DNA from: Aedes albopictus
Lineage: Eukaryota; Arthropoda; Insecta; Diptera; Culicidae
Assembly (NCBI RefSeq): GCF_035046485.1
Contig: NC_085138.1
Location: forward strand, 292,932,256-292,996,255
Direction of reading: 5' to 3'
Length of the DNA stretch: 64,000 nucleotides
Below are positions 46,300 to 58,175 of the stretch, piece by piece. A program made the position numbers and the translations under genes. Each line of letters begins with the position of its first letter. Within the stretch, counting starts at the first letter, position 1. Below the pieces are notes generated by a model that ran no database searches, had not been told where the DNA came from, and saw only the letters and a list, made by a program, of their open reading frames with translations.

Positions 46300-49190
46300 G
46301 ATCGCTTTAGTTTTGTCTATATTTTGTTCTTATATATGAGAACTTAGACCTATTCGTCACTGTAGTTCATACCTAATGTTTATCAGGCCATTAAACAAAG
46401 CCACGATTTAATTTTTCACATGAACGTTGGTTCTGCTACACAACAACTAGTCTCTAATGTGATCTAAGACTATTTTCTTGCTACCGTTCATTAGATTATC
46501 AAAAAATCTGGGATCTGATGTGTTGTATGTATGGGTTTGGTTCATTTTTATATTTTGTAATTTCCGGTGAGATACCCGGATCTGATTCCATGACATTACC
46601 GTTTGTCCCAATTATGGTCTGAGAATATTTTATTGCTATTTATTCACCTTTACCTAATCACCGCGATTTGACATATCGCATGAATGGGTTTGCTTCACTT
46701 TTACTTCTAACCACTTTCGAAGCCACAGCTGAGCCCGCAACACTACCGGGAATCTAATGTGGTCTGACCCTATTTTTCCATCAGGTTGTCAATAAGTCGT
46801 GATCAGTCTTGTTAGAGATCACAGTCATTTGGACCTTTTCGTCGATATTCGGCCTCCTTTGTCTCCGACATTCGCAACACAAGCAATCAAACTACTGTTC
46901 GAAACAAAAATGTCAAACGAATGCACTTCACAAAGATATCGGCTTTGGGAGACGGTTCGGCTTTTGTTATTCCTGTCTTCTTCCATATTAAGAGCTATGT
47001 TGCCCATCTGCAAAAATTCGGTAAAGGTAGCAACTTCTACCGAAGTTCGTTAGAGTTTGACACATAAACGATAACATTTTACCGAAATTTGTTATTTTTA
47101 ACAGAATTTCGTTAAAAATCCATTACCGAACGCTCAGCGGTTGAGATTTCGGTAAAAATTACCGAACGCGATTAGCTGTGTGTGTGTCGTATTCAATGCA
47201 ACATGCAATAATAAACTAATATTAACATTCATAATCGGAATTGGCTGAAAATCTATGCGTAAAGCTAGAATTAGACACGTATCATCGTGTCAAATAACAT
47301 TGATTTGACCCTTTCTTATGTTTATTGATCTTCGTTCTACTGCTCGTGTTGTGTGTAGGTAAGAGGTAACGATAGCGCACGAATGTAACAAAGACGACTG
47401 ACACCCGACTGCGACAACGAAATGAAGGTAGTAAAAAGTGTCGAATGTTTACAAGACTGGTCGTGATTTGATGTACCGCATCCATGGGTTTGGTTAAATT
47501 TTACATTTTACTACCCGGATCTGATTCCGAGTAACTACCGGCTGAACCAAATATGGTCTAACATTATTGTCTTGTTAACTGCTCATCGGTTAACCAAAAA
47601 CGCTGCAAATTGAAGGTGTCACATGCAGAGTTTGACAATTTCGACGGGACTCTCGGAACCAATTCCGGAACACTACCAGTTGTCTTTAGTGTGACGTAAG
47701 GCTATTTTTTTTTAAAGACAATTCACACCGTCTTCAGCCAGAGGCTGCACAGACTGAACACATTACTTACACTAGACAACAGACAACACACAGAACACCC
47801 AGTGGCCCAGTGACGAATTTTTCGATTGACGAAAAGTTTCCACCGACTGGAGCGGGAATCGAACCCACACTTCGAGGCTTACGAACGCCTAGACGACTGC
47901 CGCCGCTAACCGCACGGCCACGAAGCCCACATATAGCTAAGCATATAGCCCATTTTATAGCTAACTGTTCATCAGGCTTTCGCAAAAGACACGATTTGAT
48001 GTGTCACATGTCTGGATTTGGTTTACTTTTGGCCCCTTCCGGCCACTCAAAACCGTAATCTAAAAAGCCGCCATTTGATGTGACGCATGTACGGGTTTGT
48101 TTCTCTTTCAGATTTAACCACTTCGGCGGGAACCCCGGAAGGGGTTCCGGAACACTACTGGTTCAGATATGGTCTGAGATGGTTTTCCTGCTCATTGTCC
48201 ATCAGGTCATCGAAAATGCCGTGGTTTGATGTCGCAAGCATGGGTTTGGTTCAATTGTATATTTTGCCACTTCCAGCGGGACGCCTAGAACCGGTTCCGG
48301 AACACTACCGGTTCAGATATGGTATGAGATGATTTTCCTGTTCATTATCCATCAGGTCATCGAAAATGCCGTGGTTTGATGTGCCGCATGCATGGGTTTG
48401 GTTCAATTGTATATTTGGCCACTTCCAGCGGGACGCCTAGAACCGGTTCCGGAACAGTACCGGTTCAGATATGGTCTGAGATGATTTTCCTGCTTATTAT
48501 CCATCAGGTCATCGAAAATGCCGTGGTTAGATGTGCCGCATGCATTGGTTTGGTTCAATTGTATATTTGCCCACTTCCAGCGGGACGACTAGAACCGGTT
48601 CCGGAACACTACCGGTTCAGATATGGTCTGAGATGGTTTTCCTGCTCATTGTCCATCAGGTCATCGAAAATGCCGTGGTTTGATGGGTCGCATGCATGGG
48701 TTTGGTTCAATTGTATTTTTGATCACTTCCAGTGGAACGCCTAGAACCGGTTCCGGAACACTACCGGTTCAGATATAGTCTGAGATGATTTTCCTGCTCA
48801 TTATCCATCAGGTCATCGAAAATGCTGTGGTTTGATGTGCCGCATGCATGGGTTTGGTTCAATTGTATATTTGGCCACTTCCAGCGGGACGCCTAGAACC
48901 GGTTCCGGAACACTACCGGTTCAGATATGGTCTGAGATGATTTTCCTGCTCATTGTCCATCAGGTCATCTAAAATGCCGAGGTTTGATGTGTCGCGTGCA
49001 TGGGTTTGGTTCAATTGTATATTTGGCCACTTCCAGCGGGACGCCCGGAACCGGTTCCGGAACAATACCGGTTCAGATGTGGTCTTAGACTATTTTTCTG
49101 CTTACTGCTCATCAGGTTATCGAAAATGCCGTGGTTTGATGGGTCGCAAGCATGGGTTTGTTGCATTTTCATATCTGGCCCCTTCCTGGG
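46300..49190 (+). repeat. 152-bp satellite with degenerate-to-homogeneous gradient
   Basis: The core GAAAATGCCGTGGTTTGATG recurs at 48212, 48362, 48514, 48666, 48818, 48970 and 49122, a spacing of 150-152 bp. Units from 46300 to 48100 are recognisable but strongly diverged. Short frames of 70-130 aa in the homogeneous part follow the repeat and are not genes. Confidence 0.85.
47766..47930 (-). mobile_element. tRNA-derived SINE (third family)
   Basis: The minus-strand head is GTGGGCTTCGTGGCCGTGCG (A box), with B box GGGTTCGATTCCC, then TTTTCGTCAATCGAAAAATT and a tail ending GTCTAGTGTAAGT. It is inserted in the 152-bp satellite. Target duplications are not clear. Confidence 0.75.
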
Positions 49191-49799
49191 GTACCGATCC
49201 GGAACACCTAAATGGCCATAACTCCGGAACGGCTGGACCGATCCGAACCATTTTCAATAGGAAACAATGGGACCAGATTCCGCGTCGAATGAACCGTCGG
49301 TCGTTAAAATCGGTTTATGTTTACTATCTAAAAAATAGGTGACCTTTTTTGTACACATACACACACACACACATACATACACACACACACACACACATAC
49401 ATACACACAGACATCATCTCAACTCGTCGAGCTGAGTCGATTGGTATATAACACTTGACCCCTCCGGGGACTCTATCAAATTTTCGTTTTTGGAGTGAAC
49501 ATATAGCCTTTCGGTACACCTTGGTGTACGAGAAAGGCAAAAATATTCGAATATTTTTTTAGTGTTTTAAGTTTCTCCATAAATTTTTCATAAATGCTCA
49601 AGTTACGTTATTTTCTTTTACATTTAACTGAATTTTTCGTCATATGTAACGTAATGATGCACGATTCTCAAATTGTTTACGTCACATTGAATTCAATTTT
49701 ACAAGAATGACGTATTAATAAGTCTTAAGATCTTTAAATTTACGTCATTAAATTGCTTACGTTCTGTGCGATAAATTTGCGCCACGCCTGATTCTTTCA

Positions 49800-50690
49800 C
49801 ATAATTCTCAGGAATAGATAAACAATTTATTCAAAAATGCCTCCAAGGATTTTTTCAGAAATTCCTCTATGGATTTCATCTAAAGCCTGCTAAAGAATTT
49901 CATCTGAAATATCACTTAAGACTCCTTCAGTAGTTAAAGGATTTTTTCATTAATATCAGTAAGAGGTTACCCCAAACATTTTTCCTTGACTTTCTTCCAA
50001 GGAGTCCCTTAGAAAATATCGTCAGGGGTTACCAAAGAAATGCCTAGAAGGTTTTTCTTTAGAATGCCTCCTGCGGTTCTTTCAGAAATATGTCCTGGGA
50101 TTTCTTTGGAGATTCTTCCGGGAATTCTTTGAGATATTACTCCACAGATATTTACAGAAGCAGTTCATAAAATTACATAAACATGTAGGAGTTATTCTTG
50201 GAGGGCTATCTGAAAGAATTTCTAAAGAAATGTCCAAAAATTTCCTGATGAAATTTAATTTCATTGAAACAATTTCAGAAACAATCGTTGGTGGAGCTTC
50301 AGACAAATTCCTCGGGGGAATTCCAGAGATTCACCACAAAAACTACTAAAATGGCTTTAGAGGAATTTCTAGAAGATTGTCATAGGAAATATTTGAAAAA
50401 AATAAGGAAAAAAAATCCTGGATTAGTTTCTGAGAAATTCGCTGAAGGCATTTTTAAAGAACATCCTTGAGGAATTTCTGAATAAAATCATTATGAAGTT
50501 TCTGAAGGATTCCTTTAAAACAACTCATCGGAAATAGGAAATATTCTGGAAAACTGGAGAATGTTGTGCAGTAGTTCCAAGAAGAGATATTCTTGAGATA
50601 TTCCTGGAGAAATGTCAAAAAATAATTCCTGAAAGGACTTCTATAGGAACTCCTGAAATAATCTTTGGAAGGATTTTTAGTTACACCGGA
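49800..50690. repeat. GGAATTCC-type minisatellite, inverted halves
   Basis: Units read TTTCAGAAATTCCTC up to about 50260, then GAGGAATTTCTAGAAG in the opposite sense. Another loose fold-back like 1-2500. Confidence 0.65.
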
Positions 50691-50734
50691 AAAAAATCTG
50701 GAAGAATCCTATAAATCTCTAGCGAGCTAAAGAA

Positions 50735-53520
50735 GTTTAAAATTTTACTTCACGACTAGCGCCACCTAGCGGCGAAATCACCAATCAATTATTTAATCAC
50801 CAGATTGCTCTTGACTCCCTGAAGAACTTTGTCGAAGACGGCACTTTTCTATCTACTCTGGATCTCGAGATAGCGGAGTTTGAAGTTTTGCTTGACAACT
50901 AGAGCCACCTAGCGGCAAAATCACCAACTAATTGTTGAACCACCAGATTGCTTTTGACTTCCTGAAGAACTTTGCCGAAGGCGGCACTTTCCCATCTGCT
51001 CTGGATGTCGAGATAGCGGAATTTGAAGCTTTACTTGACAACTAGTGCCACCTTGCGGCAAAATCACCAACTAATTGTTGAGCCACCAGATTGCTCTTGA
51101 CTTCCTGAAGAACTTTGCTGAAGACGGCACTTTTCTATCTGCACTGGATCTCGAGATAGCGGAGTTTGAAGCTTTGCTTGACAACTAGCGCCACCTTGCG
51201 GCGGAATCACTAACTAATTGTTGAACCACCAGATTGCTCTTGACTTCCTGAAGAACTTTGCCGAAGACGGCACTTTTCTATCTGCTCTGGATCTCGAAAT
51301 AGCGGAGTTTGAAGCTTTACTTGACAACTAGCGCCATCAAGCGGCGAAATCATCAACTTATTGTTGAACCACCAGATTGCTCTTGACTTCCTGAAGAACT
51401 TTGCCGAAGACGGCACTTTTCTATCTGCTCTGGATCTCGAGATAGCTGAGTTTGAGGCTTTACTTGACAACTAGAGCCACCTAGCGGCGAAATCACCAAG
51501 TTATTGTTGAACCACCAGATTGCTCTTGACTTCCTGAAGAACTTTGCCGAAGACGGCACTTTTCTATCTGCACTGGATCTCGAGATAGCGTTTGAGGAGT
51601 TTGAAGCTTTACTTGACGACTAGCGCCACCGAGCGGCGAAATCACCAACTAATTGTTGAACCACCAGATTGCTCTTGACTTCCTGGAGAACTTTGCCGAA
51701 GACGGCACTTTTCTATCTGCTCTGGATCTCGAAATAGCGGAGTTTGAAGCTTTACTTGACAACTAGCGCCATCAAGCGGCGAAATCATCAACTTATTGTT
51801 GAACCACCAGATCGCTCTTGACTTCCTGAAGAACTTTGCCGAAGACGGCACTTTTCTATCTGCTCTGGATCTCGAGATAGCTGAGTTTGAAGCTTTACTT
51901 GACAACTAGAGCCACCTAGCGACGAAATCACCAAGTTATTGTTGAACCACCAGATTGCTCTTGACTTCCTGAAGAACTTTGCCGAAGACGGCACTTTTCT
52001 ATCTGCTCTGGATCTCGAGATAGCGGAGTTTGAAGTTTTGCTTGACAACTAGCGCCACCTAGCGGCGAAATAACCAACTAATTAATAAATCGCCAGATAG
52101 TTGTTGACCTACTGTACAACTTTGCCGAAGACGGCACTTTTCTATCTGCTCTGGATCTCGTGATAGCGTTTGAGGAGTTTGAAGCTTTACTTCACAACTA
52201 GCACCACCAAACGGCGAAATCACCAACTAATTGTTGAACCACCAGATTGTTCTTGACTTCCTGAAGAACTTTGCCGAAGACGGCACTTTTCTATCTGCTC
52301 TGGATCTCGAGATAGCTGAGTTTGAGGCTTTACTTGACAACTAGAGCCACCTAGCGGCGAAATCACCAAGTTATTGTTGAACCACCAGATTGCTCTTGAC
52401 TTCCTGAAGAACTTTGCCGAAGACGGCATTTTTCTATCAGCTCTGGAACTCGAGATAGCGTTTGAGGAGTTTGAAGCTTTACTTGACAACTAGTGCCACC
52501 AAGCGGCGAAATCACTAACTAATTGTTGAACCACCAGATTGCTCTTGACTTCCTGGAGAACTTTGCTGAAGACGGCACTTTTCTATCTGCACTGGATCTC
52601 GAGATAGCGGAGTTTGAAGCTTTGCTTGACAACTAGCACCACCTAGCGGCGAAATCACCAACTAATTGTTGAACCACCAGATTGCTCTTGACTTTTTGAA
52701 GAACTTTGCCGAAGACGGCACTTTTCTATCTGCTCTGGATCTCGAAATAGCGGAGTTTGAAGCTTTACTTAACAACTAGCGCCATCAAGCGGCGAAATCA
52801 CCAACTAATTGTTGAACCACCAGATTACTCTTGACTTCCTGAAGAACTTTGCCGAAGACGGCACTTTTCTATCTGCACTGGATCTCGAGATAGCGGAGTT
52901 TGAAGCTTTGCTTGACAACTAGCGCCACATAGCGGCGAAATCACCAACTTATTGTTGAACCACCAGATTGCTCTTGACTTCCTGAAGAACTTTGCCGAAG
53001 ACGGCACTTTTCTATCTGCTCTGGATCTCGAGATAGCGTTTGAGGAGTTTGAAGCTTTGCTTGACAACTAGCGCCACCAAACGGCGAAATCACCAACTAA
53101 TTGTTGAACCACCAGATTGTTCATGACTTCCTGAAAAACTTTGCCGAAGACGACACTTTTCTATCTGCTCTGGATCTCGAGATAGCTGAGTTTGAGGCTT
53201 TACTTGAAAACTAGAGCCACCTAGCGGCGAAATCACCAAGTTATTGTTGAACCACCAGATTGCTCTTGACTTCCTGAAGAACTTTGCCGTAGACGGCACT
53301 TTTCTATCTGCTCTGGATCTCGAGATAGCGTTTGAGGAGTTTGAAGCTTTACTTGACAACTAGCGCCACCAAGCGGCGAAATCACTAACTAATTGTTGAA
53401 CCACCAGATTGCTCTTGACTTCCTGAAGAACTTTGCTGAAGACGGCACTTTTCTATCTGCTCTGGATCTCGAGATAGCGGAGTTTGAAGCTTTGCTTGAC
53501 AACTAGCGCCACCTAGCGGC
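50735..53520 (-). repeat. 143/149-bp satellite array, right arm (~19 units)
   Basis: GAAGACGGCACTTTTCTATC recurs about every 143 bp (50834, 50977, 51120, 51263, 51406, 51549), with 149-bp variants carrying a 6-bp insert before GAGTTTGAAG. Near-identical trimers spaced about 432 bp (for example from 51210 and 51642) show higher-order repeat formation. The frames reading SSKASNSAISRSRAD come from the unit. Confidence 0.9.
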
Positions 53521-53934
53521 GAAATAACCAACTAATTAATAAATCGCCAGATAGTTGTTGACCTACTGTACAACTTTGCCGAAGACAGCATTATTCCAAA
53601 TAAAGTAGATCTAGAGATATTGCATGTGATAACTTATGAGTGCTTCTACTGGCGAGTGTACATAGCAACCACTTCTACATAGCGCCTCTATCGGCCAAAT
53701 TACCAACTAATTGGATGATAGTTGGCATTGTGTGGTAGATCTGTTCTAGTACTACAACTTTGCCAAAGAAAGTATGGTGCTATCTTGTAATACGCCTGAG
53801 ATATTCGCTCACACCCCCAATTAGGCGAAGTCCCATAAGCTCTGTGATTCCCACAACACGGACGGCCGTGTAATAGGAATCCGTGTAATAGGTGACCGTG
53901 TAGACGGAAGCCGTGTAGTAGGAGTCTAGACTGT

Positions 53935-54472
53935 ATAACTCTTGCCAGGTTTGATTGCAGTAAAAACCACAGATCTCCAACCTGATCTGTTTGATCGTTG
54001 TTGGCGAGGGGGTGGGTGGTGGATGGTGAGTGGACGATAGCGCCGACTGCACAGTCCTTATCTGATGAGAGATGTTCACTCGTCGACAGCAGAATCACGA
54101 GTGTCGACAGCTTCCCGACTGCTAAACCGCCAAAGCGATGGAGCTAGATGGTAGGCTAGCAATTGGCTACCTACAACGAACGCCGTCAAGTGATATGGTA
54201 TGACGACGGTTTGTCGATCCTACACAGCCAACTCTTGGCTGGAGCTGCTGGCTAATGATTACTGATTTGGTCGATGTTAGCCGATCGACAGATACTTTCT
54301 GACCCGTTCACGATTTGAGGCTCCACTTATATAGTATCGCAGGTACCAAATTCTGGCACCGCCTAGCATACACTAGACGAGAACATTTGATTTATAGATA
54401 TGGATATTTAAGTATGTGCTGCAAGCGCACTGTGTCGAAATCGAAGATGAACTGAAAAAAAAATCATTACAG
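53935..54472. other. Spacer right of the giant inverted repeat
   Basis: Nothing recognised. Confidence 0.4.
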
Positions 54473-54960
54473 GGCCGTCCCCCTTTTCTTTGATGGTCCT
54501 CCCTCTTCTACCGCGCGGAGCTTCAGCAGACCTTGCTTGAGGTCCTTACAGATGTTGCTCCGCCAGCTCGTTTAGCCAACCAACATCTTTGGTAGCCCGC
54601 TCCTGTTGCGGTTCAGTGCCATCTGCATCATTTGCGCGTTCTCAGCCGGCACTGTACCGCCTGTTGTTTCTACTACTTGGTCGCTGGGAGGTAATCCAGC
54701 ATCTACTCTCTCCCTTCAACCGGCGCTCCCACTGCCTTACCGTTAACCTCATCTGAACCTTCTTCCACCCAGTTAGTTGCCTTAGCTGGATACAGATCAA
54801 GAACAAACTTTAAGGCCACGCCACGATTTTATGGGATGGAAGACAGCGCCAACATTAGCCCACTGCCGTTTCAGGTCAGAGTCATCCGAACCTACTAAGA
54901 GGACAGAATGCTGTCGCTACCTGGTTACTTGTTCATAGTTATCCAAGCGTGTACCATCTC
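54473..54960 (-). mobile_element. R1-like LINE ORF1 fragment
   Basis: GGCCGTCCCCCTTTTCTTTG and the following ~50 bp match 41948-41995 of the deleted R1-like LINE. The minus strand is Arg/Glu/Gln-rich and broken by stops. Confidence 0.55.
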
Positions 54961-54990
54961 AGTTAATACCAATTTCAAAGCAAGACCAGG

Positions 54991-55266
54991 GGTCTCCAGT
55001 TAGACTAGTGGTTAAGGCTCTGGCTCGCCAATTGGCCAATCCGGAGACGGCGGGTTCGATTCCCGTTCCAGTCGGTAAAATTTTCTCGATTCCCTGGGTA
55101 TAGTGTATCAGTGTGCTTGCCTCACAATATACAAATTCATGCAATGGCAGGTAAAGAAAGCCCTTCAATTGATAACTGTGGAAGTGCTCAAACAACACTA
55201 AGTTGAAGCGAGGCAGACCAAGTTCCAGTGGGGACGCAGAGCCATAAAGAAGAAAAAGAAGAAGAC
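54991..55266 (+). mobile_element. Feilai-like SINE, third copy
   Basis: Head GGTCTCCAGTTAGACTAGTG, B box GGGTTCGATTCCC, AAGAAGAAAAAGAAGAAG tail. Same family as 12704-12962 and 13030-13293. Target duplication not clear. Confidence 0.85.
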
Positions 55267-55269
55267 GCA

Positions 55270-56160
55270 AGTGAAATTCAGGCCAGGTAGGGACGTCTCT
55301 GGCTCACTCGAAAGGTTCCTAGCTATTTATATGGAAGATCCACACGGAATTCTACAGGGAATTTCTCATGGAGATTCCTACATGGAATTTTCTCAGGGTT
55401 TGTCCTGGGACAATTTTTCAAGGGTTTATTCGAGAATTGTATTAGGGATTTTTGTTCCAGAGATGCCTTTTGAAATTTCTTCAGAAATTTATTCGAGCAT
55501 TTCTCCACTGATTCCTTCTGAAATTTACCCACGTATTGATTATGTCTTCAGGAATTCCTCCGGAAAATTTTCAATTGATTCCTCCAGAAATTCATCAAAA
55601 TATTGCTCAGAAAATTTGTCCTCCAAGGATTCCTGTGAATATTAATCAAGAATTGCTTTAGGGATCCCTTTGGAAATTCCACTAGGGATTACTTTGGGAA
55701 TTCTCCCAGTGAATCCATGGTGAATTTCTGCAGTCGTTTTACGGAAAATCCTCACGGAAACCCTTCACAATTTTTCCAGGGAGGGAATTGTTTTTGGAAT
55801 TTCTCCAGGGTGTCTTTCGATTACTCCTTCAGGCTTTTCTTTGCAATTTCGTCCAGTGATCTCTTCGGGAAATTCTGTAGGGATTCCTTGAAATATTATC
55901 CAAGGATTTTTCAAGAAATAGTTGAAGAATTCATACAGAGATTTTGCCAGATATTCGGGAATTTCATCAAAACTCCACCAACAGATTATCTTTTTTCGCG
56001 AAAACAAAACTCTGCCATGCACAAAGCTTTTAGAATAATAACGCTGAAACATTCATTCCACTAGAATTGAAACTCTTAGAGAAACACCTTAGACATTCGC
56101 GGAAAGTGTTTCTGTAGATATTCTTGGGGAATACTCTCCAAGTGTTCGTGAAATGATCCT
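55270..56160. repeat. GGAATTCC-type minisatellite
   Basis: TTCTCCAGGGATTTC-like units in one orientation. Frames of 95-124 aa inside are repeat-derived. Confidence 0.65.
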
Positions 56161-56174
56161 TGATGCTTGATTCT

Positions 56175-56995
56175 TGAACTTGGAAGCTAGGCTCGTACCT
56201 TTCTATCTGACTTTAATCTTGTGATATATCTCACCGAAGTCGTACCGGAATTCGCTATGTTTACTAACGCCACGTGGTAATGAAATTCGGAACTATACTC
56301 TTCATGACCTAAAAGTACTCGTAGTACTAAACAACTTTGCCAAAGATCGTACCTTACTATCTGGATGCAATCTCGTGATATATCTCTCCAAAGTCATATC
56401 GAAAGTAGCGATGTACACTAGCGCTGCGTGGTGGTGAAATTCAGAACTATGCTTTTCATGACCTGGAAGTTCTCGTAGTTCTGAACAACTTTGTCGAAGA
56501 TCGCACATTCCTGCCTGGCTTCAATCTCGTGATATATCTCATCAAAGTTGTACCGGAAGTCACTGTGTAATACAGATAAAAAAAGTCACTGTGTACACTA
56601 GCGCCACGTGATGGTGAATTTCGAACTATTCTCTTCATTACCTAAAAGTACTCGTAGTCCTGAACAACTCTGCCGAAGATCGTACCTTCCTATCTGGCTT
56701 CAATCTCGTGATTCTCTTCAAATCCATACCGGAAGTAGTGATGTACACTAGCGCCACGTGGTGGTGAAATTCGGAACTATGTTTTTCATGATCCTGAACA
56801 ACCTTGTCAAAAATCGTACCTTCCTATCTGGCTTCAATCTTATGATATATCTCATCAAAGTTGTACCGGATGTCACTATGTACACTAGCGCCAGGTGATG
56901 ATGAAACTCGGAACTATGCTCGTCATGACCTGGAAGTAATCATAGTCCTAAACAACTTTGCCGAAGATCGTCCTCTCTGGTTTCAATCTTATGAT
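56175..56995 (+). repeat. ~155-bp satellite, 5-6 units
   Basis: CGTACCTTCCTATCTGGCTT recurs at about 56192, 56347, 56502, 56680 and 56815. Each unit has ACTAGCGCCACGTGGTGG and CAACTTTGCCGAAGATCG, modules that resemble parts of the 143-bp satellite. Confidence 0.8.
56569..56583 (+). mobile_element. Extremely 5'-truncated SINE tail with target duplication
   Basis: ATACAGATAAAAAAA, the 3' end of the SINE at 2945-3126, is flanked on both sides by GTCACTGTGTA. It is inserted in the ~155-bp satellite. Confidence 0.65.
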
Positions 56996-56999
56996 ATAG

Positions 57000-57794
57000 G
57001 TCACATGGAGGCAGGGGGGCAGACAAAAAGTCAAAATGTAATTTGTATCTGCCTAATACTTAATTTACTCTGTTCCACAAGTTGTTAAGTATAAAGTGGG
57101 CTCGATAATCCAAAGGTCATTAGTTCGACATTGAGGTAGCAATTTGTTTTTTTTTGAATACCAAAAAGTCGCATAAGATGCTATATTACGTCATAATAAC
57201 GCATACCATACATCGCATAAGATATTGTTTTAAACCATAAGGTGTAATTGTCCCGGCAAAGCCTTCACTTTTGCATGCATAAGGAAATTTTGCTGCATCT
57301 TTTGCGCTTTTTTCACAACCGTCGGATCACTTTGCGGTCTTCAGCAAAGTTTTTCGGCATGTCTTGGTTTATACTTCAACGTCATTAGTTATATCGTTTT
57401 AGATCAAAAAATTCAATTTATGACAAAAATGCAAAAAGCACGTTTTCCATACTAAATTCCATACAAATTTCAATCGCAATGCGGAATACGGGGAAGCAAC
57501 CAATTGCTGCTAAATTTTGCACAGTTGTTTTGGAGGCTAAAAGGAATCGAAAAAGCTTTGTTCTAAAAAATCGACTTTGTTGACCCAGTCTAATGGGTAT
57601 GCATGTATGTATGTGCAAAAAATGTCACTCACTTTCCCATAGTCAGATTTCAGCATGAATAGTGCGAGTCATCACATTATTTGCTATTGAGTTCAGATCG
57701 GTTAAGGCGTTCCAGAGTTCTGTGCAAATGGCCATATCTTCTTGTTTTTATTGGCATATCTTTCCAATTTTGACCAAGCCTGCCTCTTAGCTTA
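57000..57794. other. Spacer with scraps of known repeats
   Basis: 57170-57300 has GCATAAGATG motifs as at 11160-11370. 57600-57760 matches the inner part of family A (TCACTCACTTT, AGATCGGTTAAGGCGTTCC). Confidence 0.4.
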
Positions 57795-57964
57795 GGGGTG
57801 ATACACAAATTATGTCACGCAAAAATAGACCTTTTTCAACCCCTCCTCCCCCCTATGTCACACTTTTTGTATGGGACCTCAATATTTTTTGTAAGGGTCG
57901 TCACGTTGTGCAAACCCCCAACCCCCTACCCCAATAGGGCGTGACGTAATTTGTGTACGACCCC
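57795..57964. mobile_element. 170-bp MITE with TTA target duplication
   Basis: Inverted ends GGGGTGATACACAAATTATG and GTAATTTGTGTACGACCCC, flanked by TTA on both sides (57792-57794, 57965-57967). The type is common in insect genomes. Confidence 0.85.
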
Positions 57965-57967
57965 TTA

Positions 57968-58175
57968 GTGTTTAATGAGCACTTTCACATCTTTTAACTA
58001 AATTTTGCCTGCCATTGTGTATTTAGATATCGTGAGGTAGGCACGAAGATACCCTGTGTCCAAGGAAATTTGCATTATGAAAATTTCTACTAGCTACCAG
58101 GAATTCAACCCGCCACCCTTAGTCTGATCCTGGGGAAACTCCGCGCGATTATCTCTACGGCTGCACAGTGGTTCC
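57968..58175 (-). mobile_element. Old, diverged Feilai-like SINE
   Basis: The minus strand shows GTAGAGATAATCGCGCGGAG (A-box region), GGCGGGTTGAATTCC (decayed B box) and the body landmark CCTACCTCACGATATCTAAA, in the same order as the younger Feilai-like copies. Confidence 0.6.

Larger units (their letters stand above)
45545..49545. mobile_element. TIR element, family A copy 2 (inverted)
   Basis: Left end AATCCACCTAGCGGTGATGG then TGCCTTTCTCGTGC; right end GGTGTACGAGAAAGGC. These are the same ends as at 3655-5955, inverted. It shares the GATGGCGGC-type block (reverse complement at 45820-46210), but the centre is occupied by a 152-bp satellite and a SINE. CA/TG simple repeats lie at 49350-49410. 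Confidence 0.6.
42835..53934. repeat. 11.1-kb inverted-repeat (fold-back-like) structure
   Basis: The left end starts ACAGTCTAGACTCCTACTAC (42835) and the right end is its inverse, finishing at 53934. About 400 bp of unique terminal sequence is shared (42835-43240 and 53520-53934). Each then passes into tandem 143/149-bp satellite units in inverse orientation: left 43240-44640, right 50735-53520. The 6-kb centre holds other repeats. No transposase frame and no clear target duplication were seen. Confidence 0.75.

Noticed and set aside
51210..53359. Series of 68-89 residue ORFs (SSKASNSAISRSRAD)
   Set aside because: Derived from the 143/149-bp satellite unit; repeat copies lose the frame and no start or regulatory context is seen.
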